Below are positions 49,425 to 57,799 of a stretch of DNA of 64,000 nt, in pieces. How positions within the stretch are numbered: the first letter of the stretch is position 1; each line of letters begins with the position of its first letter. A program made the position numbers and the translations under genes. Under the pieces are notes generated by a model. That model was not told the origin of the DNA and made no database searches. It saw only the letters and a list, made by a program, of their open reading frames with translations. This stretch comes from Comamonas testosteroni (GTDB lineage: Bacteria; Pseudomonadota; Gammaproteobacteria; Burkholderiales; Burkholderiaceae_C): positions 1 through 64,000 of the forward strand of contig NZ_AWOR01000099.1 in NCBI RefSeq assembly GCF_000761245.1. The letters are read 5' to 3'.

Positions 49425-50138
49425 TCAATGACCCAGATAGGCCTTGCGCACCTCGTCATTGCTCAGCAGGTTGACACCGCTGTCCTCCAGCACCACCTTG
49501 CCGGTTTCCAGCACATAGCCTCGGTCGGCAATCTGCAGGGCGCGGTTGGCGTTCTGCTCGACCAGGAACACCGTCACGCCCGCTGCGCGGATGGTCTGAA
49601 TGATCTCGAAGATCTGCGCAATGATGAGCGGCGCCAGGCCCAGTGTGGGTTCGTCCAGCAGCAGCAGGCGCGGCTTGCTCATCAGCGCGCGGCCTATGGC
49701 CAGCATCTGCTGCTCGCCGCCGGACATGGTGCCCGAGCGTTGCGCTGCACGCTCCTTCAAGCGAGGAAAGAGCTTGAAGACATGCTCGACGCCGTCGGCG
49801 ATCTCGGCCTTGTTCAGGAAAAAACCGCCCATCTGCAGGTTCTCGGTCACCGTCAGGTCCTTGAAGACACGACGGCCTTCGGGCGAGATGGCAATGCCGC
49901 GGCGCATGATGTGATGGGTGGACATCTGGGTGATGTCCTCGCCCTCGAACAGAATGCGCCCGCCGCTGGCACGAGGGTTGCCGCAGACCGTCATCAAGAG
50001 TGAAGTCTTGCCTGCACCATTGCTGCCGATCAGGGTGACGATCTCGCCCTGATCGACATGCAGGCTGACATGATTGACCGCGCAGATCGCGCCGTAGTGG
50101 GTGGAGACCTGCTCCAGTTGCAACATATGCTGGCTCAT
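49425..50138 (-). CDS. livF: branched-chain amino acid ABC transporter ATP-binding protein LivF
   Basis: LivF is one of two ATPases of the branched-chain amino acid importer. The 237-residue product has Walker A GSNGAGKT, the ABC signature MSGGEQQ, Walker B LLLLDEPTLGLAP and the H-loop/switch in VFLVEQN. The start codon overlaps the livG stop (ATGA). It is the last of livKHMGF. Confidence 0.95.
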   Translation of the reverse strand: MSQHMLQLEQVSTHYGAICAVNHVSLHVDQGEIVTLIGSNGAGKTSLLMTVCGNPRASGGRILFEGEDITQMSTHHIMRRGIAISPEGRRVFKDLTVTENLQMGGFFLNKAEIADGVEHVFKLFPRLKERAAQRSGTMSGGEQQMLAIGRALMSKPRLLLLDEPTLGLAPLIIAQIFEIIQTIRAAGVTVFLVEQNANRALQIADRGYVLETGKVVLEDSGVNLLSNDEVRKAYLGH

Positions 50139-50905
50139 CAGGCCTCTCCCAGATAGGCCTTGATGACCCGTTCATCATTGCGAATCGCCTCGGGCAGGCC
50201 CATGGCGATGGGCTTGCCGTATTCCATGACCAGAATGCGCTCGGACACTCCCATGACCAGGCCCATGTCGTGCTCGATCAGCAGCACGGCCACGCCGTAC
50301 TGTTTGCGCAGATCGTCGATCAGATGCTGCAGGTCCTTCTTCTCCTGCGGGTTCAGGCCGGCGGCGGGCTCGTCCAGCATCAGCACGCGAGGCTTGGTGA
50401 TCATGCAGCGCGCAATCTCCAGCCGGCGCTGGTGACCGTAGGCCAGATTGCCGGCCTCGCGGTTGGCAAACTGGCGCAGGCCCATCACGTCCAGCCATTG
50501 CAGCGCGTTGTCGATCTTTTCCTGCTCGGCACGGCGATAGCCTGGCGTGTTGAACAGGCCGCCGAGCAGCGTGGCGCGCGATTGGCGGTGCTGTGCGACC
50601 AGCAGGTTTTCCAGCGCCGTCATGCTCTTGAACAGGCGCACGTTCTGGAATGTGCGCACCACGCCGTGGTTGGCGACCTGGTGGCTGCTGTGGCCTGCAA
50701 TGCTCTGGCCTTCCAGAACGACCGAGCCGCCTGAAGGCTGGTAGAACCCGCTGATGCAGTTGAATACCGTGGTCTTGCCCGCGCCGTTGGGGCCGATGAT
50801 GGCAAACACTTCCTGAGGGCGTACGTTAAAGCCCACGTTGTCCACGGCCAGCAGGCCGCCGAAGCGCATGCACAGGTCTTTGACTTCTAGCAAATACTCG
50901 CTCAT
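50138..50905 (-). CDS. livG: branched-chain amino acid ABC transporter ATP-binding protein LivG
   Basis: LivG is the second ATPase. The 255-residue product has Walker A GPNGAGKT, the signature region LAYGHQRRLEIA, Walker B VLMLDEPAAGLNP and LLIEHDMGLVMGV with the switch His. It starts 55 bp downstream of livM, unlike the tightly coupled pairs around it. That gap holds repeat copy F. Confidence 0.95.
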   Translation of the reverse strand: MSEYLLEVKDLCMRFGGLLAVDNVGFNVRPQEVFAIIGPNGAGKTTVFNCISGFYQPSGGSVVLEGQSIAGHSSHQVANHGVVRTFQNVRLFKSMTALENLLVAQHRQSRATLLGGLFNTPGYRRAEQEKIDNALQWLDVMGLRQFANREAGNLAYGHQRRLEIARCMITKPRVLMLDEPAAGLNPQEKKDLQHLIDDLRKQYGVAVLLIEHDMGLVMGVSERILVMEYGKPIAMGLPEAIRNDERVIKAYLGEA

Positions 50906-50919
50906 GCGCTTGCCCTGCC

Positions 50920-50953
50920 TGTGGTTGTAGTTATTGAAATAATAGCGTTCAGG
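50920..50953 (+). repeat. possible interspersed repeat, copy F (livM/livG gap)
   Basis: TTGTAGTTATTGAAATAA followed by TAGCGTTCAGGTGC resembles the right half of copies C-E (TTG.AATAACGATTTCAGGTGC). It interrupts the otherwise tightly packed liv operon. The match is weaker than for C-E. Confidence 0.4.
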
Positions 50954-50960
50954 TGCAGCT

Positions 50961-52198
50961 TCATGACTTCACCTCCACTTGGTGTCGCTTCATGGGCAGC
51001 AGGCCCTGGGGGCGCCAGACCATCATCAAAATCATGACCAGACCGAAGATCAGCATGCGGTATTCGGAGAACTCGCGTGCCAGCTCGGGCAGCACGGTCA
51101 GGATGATGGCAGCCACGATCACGCCCAGCTGAGAGCCCATGCCGCCCAGCACCACAATGGCCAAAATCAGGGCCGACTCGATGAAGGTGAAGGACTCGGG
51201 ATTGACGATGCCCTGACGAGCGGCGAAGAAGGCGCCGCCGAAACCCGCGAACATTGCGCCCAGCGTGAAGGCCGAGAGCTTGATTTTCATGGGGTTCAGG
51301 CCCAGCGAACGGCAGGCGATTTCATCCTCGCGCAGCGCTTCCCAGGCGCGGCCTATGGGCATGCGGATCAGGCGGTTGCTGATGAACAGCGTCACCATGG
51401 CCAGCAGCAGGGCCATCAGATAGACGAAGATCACCATGTGCATGGAGTTGAACTCCAGACCGAAGAACTGATGAAAGGTCGTGCCGTCCTCGGTTAGGGG
51501 CGAGCGGGTCATGGGCAGGCCCAGCACCGTAGGCTTGGGGATACTGGAGATGCCGTCGGGGCCGCCCGTGAAACTGGTCAGATTGGTCAGAAGCAGGCGG
51601 ATGATTTCACCAAAGCCCAGCGTCACGATGGCCAGATAGTCACCGCGCAGGCGCAGCACGGGAAAGCCCAGCACGAAGCCGAACAGGGCCGAGGCAGCAC
51701 CCGCCAGCGGCAGCGCTTCCCAGAACGTCCAGCCAGCCCAGTGGAACAGCAGCGCATAGGTGTAGGCGCCCACGGCATAGAAGCCCACAAAGCCCAGGTC
51801 CAGCAGGCCGGCAAAGCCGACCACCACGTTCAGACCCAGGCCCAGCATGACGTAAATCATGGCCAGAGTCGCGATGTCGACGGCATTGCGGCCAGCGAAG
51901 AATGGCCAGGAGGCGGCCATCATCAGCACCACGAAGATGACGACGTTGCGTGTGCCCGACTTCATCTGCGGCATGGCCGGCAGATTGACCTTGGGCAGCT
52001 TGCCAGCGAGCAGGGGCTTGAGCATCTGCACGATGAAGATGGCCAGACAGGCCCATCCGGTCATGCTCCAGTTGGGGTTGATGACGGTGCGCACACCGGC
52101 GCGCTCCAGGTGCAGGCTGAAGATGGGGGTGACGACGATGGCCGTCATCACGGTGGCGATCAGCGCATCGCGCAAAGCGGCAGAAAAGCTGTACTTCA

Positions 52199-52199
<1 letters not shown>
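50961..52199 (-). CDS. livM: branched-chain amino acid ABC transporter permease LivM
   Basis: LivM is an inner-membrane permease with about ten hydrophobic segments. The 412-residue product (E. coli LivM 425) has the cytoplasmic coupling motif RMPIGRAWEALREDEIACRSLG near residue 280, where the ATPase docks, and the GFAGLLDLGFVGFYAVGAY segment. The start overlaps the livH stop (ATGA). It is longer than most by N-terminal helices, as in other LivM proteins. Confidence 0.94.
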
Positions 52200-53122
<923 letters not shown>

Positions 53123-53172
53123 GTAACGCCACCCTTGAAACAGGAAAAGGCCCGAGGGCCAGATAACAAACA

Positions 53173-53205
53173 TCCGGAGGCATGGCCCCTGCCATTGCCT
53201 CCGGA
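53173..53205 (-). other. hairpin between livK and livH
   Basis: TCCGGAGGCATGGC (53173-53186) pairs with GCCATTGCCTCCGGA (53191-53205) with one bulged T. It has no strong T-run. Such hairpins behind binding-protein genes usually stabilise or partly terminate the transcript to raise receptor levels over permease. Confidence 0.7.
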
Positions 53206-53218
53206 GAGAGTGGTGGAA

Positions 53219-54340
53219 TTACTTGGCGAGCGATTTGCTGCCGTCCTTGTGCCACTGGAAGACCTGGAAATCGAAGGAGTTCAGGTCACCTTGCTTGTTC
53301 CAGGACACGGGGCCGAGCACGGTGTCCACGCCGGTGGATTTGTGCATCCAGTCCGCCACCTTGGCGGGGTTGTCGCCAGCGGCCTTGATGGCGGCCAGCA
53401 GCGATTGAGTTGCGGCAAACGAAGTCAGCTGGAAGGCACCCGAGGCATTGCGCTTCTTGTCCTGGAAGGCCTTGACCACGGCTGCGTTCTTGGGGTTGGC
53501 GGCAAAGTCGGCGGGCAGGGTCACCAGCATGCCTTCGACGGCTGGGCCGGCAATGGCGTTGACTTCGGGGTTGCCCACGCCTTCAGGGCCCATCATCTTG
53601 ACCTTCAGACCTTGCTCGGCAGCCTGACGCAGCAGCAGACCCATTTCGGGGTGGTAGCCGCCGTAATAGACAAAGTCCACGCCTGCGCCCTTGAGCTTGG
53701 TGATGACGGCGGAGTAGTCGCTGTCACCGGCGTTGATGCCCTCGAACAGGGCCACGTCGATCTTGGCCTTCTTCAGGTCGTCACGCACGGAAGAGGCAAT
53801 GCCCTGGCCGTAAGACTGCTTGTCGTGCAGCACGGCAACCTTTTTGGGCTTGAGCTTCTCGGCAATGAACTTGGCGGCCGCCGGGCCTTGCTGGTCGTCA
53901 CGGCCAATGGTGCGGAAGATGAAGTGGTAGTTCTTGCCGTCGGTCAGAGCGGGCGAGGTCGCAGAAGGAGTGACGACCACCACGCCTTCGTTGTTGTAGA
54001 TGGGGGCTGCGGCAATCGAGGCACCCGAGCAGACGGGGCCGACCACATAGCCGATCTTGCTGTTGACCACGCGGTTGGCTGCAACAGGGCCCTGCTTGGG
54101 TTCGCAGGCATCGTCCACAGGTACCAGCTCGATCTTCTTGCCATTGACACCGCCAGCGGCATTGGCCATTTCAACGGCGGTGGTGGCGCCTTCCTTGACC
54201 ATGTCGCCGTACTGAGTCAGCGCACCGGTGGTGGGGATGACCAGGGCGATCTTGATTTGTGCATGCGCGGTGGAGACCAGGGCGGCACCAGCCAGGCCCA
54301 GGGCGGCAACAACGGTTTGCATGCGGAACGGAATGCTCAT
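53219..54340 (-). CDS. livK: branched-chain amino acid ABC transporter substrate-binding protein
   Basis: This periplasmic leucine/isoleucine/valine-type receptor of 373 residues has a signal peptide ending AHA-Q (residue 27/28), the first strand IKIALVIPTTGALTQYG and the binding loop ATSPALTDGKNYHFIFR. Its Cys pair (DDACEPKQG, VGPVCSGAS) fits the LivJ/LivK-family disulfide. AAGGA lies six bases before the ATG at 54340. First gene of the liv operon; its promoter should lie in the 351-bp gap upstream. Confidence 0.94.
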   Translation of the reverse strand: MSIPFRMQTVVAALGLAGAALVSTAHAQIKIALVIPTTGALTQYGDMVKEGATTAVEMANAAGGVNGKKIELVPVDDACEPKQGPVAANRVVNSKIGYVVGPVCSGASIAAAPIYNNEGVVVVTPSATSPALTDGKNYHFIFRTIGRDDQQGPAAAKFIAEKLKPKKVAVLHDKQSYGQGIASSVRDDLKKAKIDVALFEGINAGDSDYSAVITKLKGAGVDFVYYGGYHPEMGLLLRQAAEQGLKVKMMGPEGVGNPEVNAIAGPAVEGMLVTLPADFAANPKNAAVVKAFQDKKRNASGAFQLTSFAATQSLLAAIKAAGDNPAKVADWMHKSTGVDTVLGPVSWNKQGDLNSFDFQVFQWHKDGSKSLAK

Positions 54341-54691
54341 AAGGACTTCCTTAATCTCGAGAGATATTCGAAAAGCGCGATTGCTGCCATAGCAGTTCGC
54401 GCAAAGAAGCTCAGATTAATCGAGTGGTCAACGAAGGCAACAGGGTATGCAGGGGCTGGTGCAGGCTTTCGGTTTTTGCTATGTCGTGCATAGCAGCTAG
54501 TACGCAAGGGCTATGGCTCAGCCTACATTTGTGATGTCTATGCACAGTCCAGGCCTGAACGGTGCTGCAAGTGTCTGCATCAGCGATCTTTTTGTGCAGA
54601 TTCCTGTCCTGCCTCAGTGCAGTGCTGAAGGGTTTTTTGTTGCGGCGCGGCAACGTTGAGCGCTTGACGGCTGCTGCCGATTTGATAGAGC
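54341..54691. other. intergenic region upstream of livK
   Basis: No gene is seen in this 351-bp gap. It should hold the livK promoter (minus strand). GCTATG (54478-54483) with CATAGC (54489-54494) forms a small hairpin. TCTCGAGA (54355-54362) is a palindrome just upstream of the livK ribosome site. Confidence 0.45.
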
Positions 54692-55354
54692 TTAAAAAAG
54701 AGGCTCGCTTTTTAGCTGCAGCAGTCCACCGGTGACCGGGTGCGCCAGCTCCAGTGCTGCAGCATGCAGCAACAGGCGTGGGCTGGCGCTGACCACTGCT
54801 TCGCTGGCGTATAGCGCATCGCCCAGCATGGGGTGGCCTATGGCAGCCATATGCAGGCGCAATTGATGGGTGCGGCCCGTCAGCGGGCTCAGCAGCACGC
54901 GGGTGCAAGGCTTTCCCAACTGTTCGGTGTGCTCCAGCACCAGCCATAGCGTCTGGCTGCTTTTGCCGGTTTCGTGGTCGATGACACGCAGCGGTCGACG
55001 CTCCCAGTCGGCCGCTATCGGCAGGTCTATCAGTTGCCAGCCCCTGGCATCCGCTGCTTCGCTGTGCGCCTGCAACTCACCTGCCACTACGGCGATATAG
55101 CGTTTGTCGACCTTGCGCTCGGCAAAGGCCTGGCTGAGCTGGCGTTGGACGGCCGGATTTCGAGCCATGACGACCAGACCCGATGTGGCCTGATCGAGGC
55201 GGTGCACGACCAGTGCATCGCCGAAATGCTGGAGGGCGCGCAGGCTCAGGCAGTCTTGCTTGTCGGGGCCGCGACCGGGCACGCACAACAGGCCAGAGGG
55301 CTTGTCAAGCACCAGCAGGTACTCGTCTTCATACACACAGTTCAACGCACTCAT
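54692..55354 (-). CDS. RluA-family RNA pseudouridine synthase
   Basis: This enzyme isomerises uridine in rRNA or tRNA. The 220-residue product has the RluA-family active-site motif HRLDQATSGL with catalytic D54, preceded by LDKPSGLLCVPGRG, and the C-terminal GRTHQLRLHMAAIGHPMLGD. Length matches E. coli RluA (219), which modifies 23S U746 and tRNA U32; the exact target here is not proven. It lies downstream of the hybrid kinase with 20 bp between them. Confidence 0.92.
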   Translation of the reverse strand: MSALNCVYEDEYLLVLDKPSGLLCVPGRGPDKQDCLSLRALQHFGDALVVHRLDQATSGLVVMARNPAVQRQLSQAFAERKVDKRYIAVVAGELQAHSEAADARGWQLIDLPIAADWERRPLRVIDHETGKSSQTLWLVLEHTEQLGKPCTRVLLSPLTGRTHQLRLHMAAIGHPMLGDALYASEAVVSASPRLLLHAAALELAHPVTGGLLQLKSEPLF

Positions 55355-55374
55355 TCAAACAGCTATCGATTGTT

Positions 55375-57555
55375 TCAGGGGTTGAGCAGTTCATGCACAG
55401 TGGCGCAGAACTCCTGCACATCGTTGGGCTTGTGGATCAAGGCTCGGGCTCCGGCGGCAATCGCGGCCTGCTCGATTTCTGCCGTCACATAGCCGGAGGC
55501 AAGTGCCACGGGCAGTTGCGGGCTGATCTGCAGAGCCTGTCTGAGCAGGTCCAGACCGCTGAAGCCGGGCATGTTGTAGTCGGTGACTATGAGGTCAAAG
55601 CGCTGTGGCTCCTCATGCAGAGCAGCCATGGCCTCATGAGGATCGGTAAAGCCCGAGACTTCATAGCCGCGCCGGCGCAGCAGGCGCTGAAACAGAAAGA
55701 CCAGAGCCTGATCGTCGTCCACATACATGACATGGCTGGCGCGCGTGGCCAGGACCGGTTCGGGCGGTGGGGCTTCGGGCTTGTCCATGCGCATGGGCGG
55801 CAGCGCACAGTGGCTGGAAGTCGGGTCGCTGAGAGGAAAGTACAGCGTGAAGCAACTGCCCTGACCCAGTTCGCTGTGTACATCGACAGCGCCGCCATGG
55901 GTGCGCATCACGCCATGCACGACCGAGAGCCCCAGGCCTGTGCCCTGGCCGACCGGTTTGGTGGTGAAAAAAGGCTCGAAGATGCGCCTCTGAGTCACGA
56001 CGTCCATGCCGGGGCCAGAGTCCTGCACCATAAAGACCAGGTATTCGGCCACGGCCAGACCCAGGCGCTCGCATTGGTAGCTGTCGGGAGCAATGCGCAT
56101 GGCACGCATCTGGATGACGCCGCGCTGACTTCCAATGGCCTGCATGGCGTTGTTGCAGAGATTGAACAGCGCCTGTTCCACCTGAGTGGGGTCGGCCAGC
56201 AGCGGCGGCAGGTCGCCGGACTCCTGCACCTGAAGCTCTATGGAGGGAGGCAGAGTCACGCGCAGCAGGCGAGCCGTGTCGGACATGACTTCCTGCACCT
56301 GAACCGGACGGCGTTCAGGCAGGTCATTGCGGCTGAAGGTCAGAATCTGGCGCACCAGATCTCGGGCGCGGCGACCGGCTTTTTCGATCTCGCGCAGGCT
56401 TTCCATGGCAGCCGGGTTGCCGCAGCTATCGGCCTTGGCCAGCTCCACATTACCCAGGATTGCGCCCACGATGTTGTTGAAGTCGTGGGCAATCCCGCCG
56501 GCCATGGTGCCCACGGCCTGCATCTTGTGGGATTCGCGCAGCTGGGTCTCCAGCACATTGCGCTGGGCTTCGGCGCGATTGCGGCTGGTCAGGTCGCGCG
56601 CAAAGATGGTGGTGGTGTCGCCGCTGCTGTGGTGCTCGAAGGAGACGCTGATTTCCATCGGAATCTCACGCCCCGAGAGGGTCAGACCCGTCATCTCGCC
56701 CAGCACGGCCTGTGTGGTCAGCGAGGAAAAAGCCAGCGCCCGAGCAGCATCGGGTAAAAAGCGCTCCAGCGGGCTGCCCAGGGCATCCTGAGGCGAGCAC
56801 AGAAACAGGGCGGCTGCCGTGGGGTTGAAGACGGTGATGCGCTGGTGCTGATCGACGCAGATGATGGCGTCCAGCGCGGAGTTGATGACCGACTCCAGCC
56901 GTCTCTCGCTGGCATAAAGCTGTTGGTTGCGCTCTTGCAGCGCCTTGCGCTCGGCAAGCAGCGGGCCCTGATTGACAACGGCACACAAATACTGCCAGGT
57001 GGCCGGGCCGTTTTGCTGGGGCACGACCACGCCGGCCACATGCAGGTCGCCGCAGAGCTCGAACTCTTCGGTGATCTGGAACAGCACCTCGTGTACCTCG
57101 GCGCGCCCCACCGCTTTGGCCTGCTCGAAGGCTGTGGTCACGCGCTGTGCGTCGTTGACATGCACAAAGGGCTTGAAGTTGATCAGCAACCGGTCTTTTT
57201 CGCTGGGCTGAAATGCGCGGTGAGCCATGGCATTGGCCTGGACCACCATATCGTATTCATCCACCACCAGCAGCGGCAGCGGAATGCTTGCAAACAGCGT
57301 TTCAAACCGCTCCGATGCGCTCTCGGCCACGGCCTGGCTGTAATTGAGCACCTCGTTTTGCAGCTCCAGCTCGTGCTGGTAGTTGCGCAACTCCGCCACC
57401 AGGGCCTGCAGCGGGTCTTCATCCTCCGGCACCAATGGCTGGGTGTTGGCGCTCAGGCCTAGCGGCACAGCACCGGGGGCCAGCAGGACATGCAGAGGCA
57501 GGCCGCCATCAATGACAGGCAGCAAGGGTGGGGGAGTGGGTTCAGAGGAGCTCAT
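55375..57555 (-). CDS. soluble PAS hybrid sensor histidine kinase with receiver domain
   Basis: This 726-residue hybrid kinase has no clear transmembrane segment, so it is probably cytoplasmic. It has a short N-terminal region with a coiled-coil (LQALVAELRNYQHELEL), two PAS domains (near residues 85-190 and 240-340), a HisKA domain with phospho-acceptor His in GGIAHDFNN, a HATPase domain (FEPFFTTKPVGQGTGLGLS) and a C-terminal receiver (D in VTDYNMPGF, K in IHKPND). No matching response regulator or Hpt gene is adjacent. The signal is unknown. The architecture resembles the NtrB-like hybrid kinases abundant in betaproteobacteria. Confidence 0.9.
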   Translation of the reverse strand: MSSSEPTPPPLLPVIDGGLPLHVLLAPGAVPLGLSANTQPLVPEDEDPLQALVAELRNYQHELELQNEVLNYSQAVAESASERFETLFASIPLPLLVVDEYDMVVQANAMAHRAFQPSEKDRLLINFKPFVHVNDAQRVTTAFEQAKAVGRAEVHEVLFQITEEFELCGDLHVAGVVVPQQNGPATWQYLCAVVNQGPLLAERKALQERNQQLYASERRLESVINSALDAIICVDQHQRITVFNPTAAALFLCSPQDALGSPLERFLPDAARALAFSSLTTQAVLGEMTGLTLSGREIPMEISVSFEHHSSGDTTTIFARDLTSRNRAEAQRNVLETQLRESHKMQAVGTMAGGIAHDFNNIVGAILGNVELAKADSCGNPAAMESLREIEKAGRRARDLVRQILTFSRNDLPERRPVQVQEVMSDTARLLRVTLPPSIELQVQESGDLPPLLADPTQVEQALFNLCNNAMQAIGSQRGVIQMRAMRIAPDSYQCERLGLAVAEYLVFMVQDSGPGMDVVTQRRIFEPFFTTKPVGQGTGLGLSVVHGVMRTHGGAVDVHSELGQGSCFTLYFPLSDPTSSHCALPPMRMDKPEAPPPEPVLATRASHVMYVDDDQALVFLFQRLLRRRGYEVSGFTDPHEAMAALHEEPQRFDLIVTDYNMPGFSGLDLLRQALQISPQLPVALASGYVTAEIEQAAIAAGARALIHKPNDVQEFCATVHELLNP

Positions 57556-57747
57556 GAGACAGGCGCAAGACCTCGGCAGTGTAAGCCGGTCCCTGCACTT
57601 GCCCTTGAAAAAGGCGGGCAGTCAACCGGTATTGAGGCAACTCGATGCGCGGTTTGGCGGCAGCAACGCAGATTGCATTGATGGTGTGAATGCACTCACT
57701 GCCGGCGAACAGCGATGGGTTGGCAGGTGTTCAGCATTGATTGTGCA

Positions 57748-57780
57748 TAAAAAAGCCAGTGCGGCAGAGCGCACTGGCTT
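57748..57780 (-). terminator. rho-independent terminator after gcvP
   Basis: AAGCCAGTGCG (57753-57763) pairs with CGCACTGGCTT (57770-57780); Ts follow on the minus strand. It closes the gcv operon. Confidence 0.92.
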
Positions 57781-57799
57781 GGGGTGGAGACCTTGGCTA

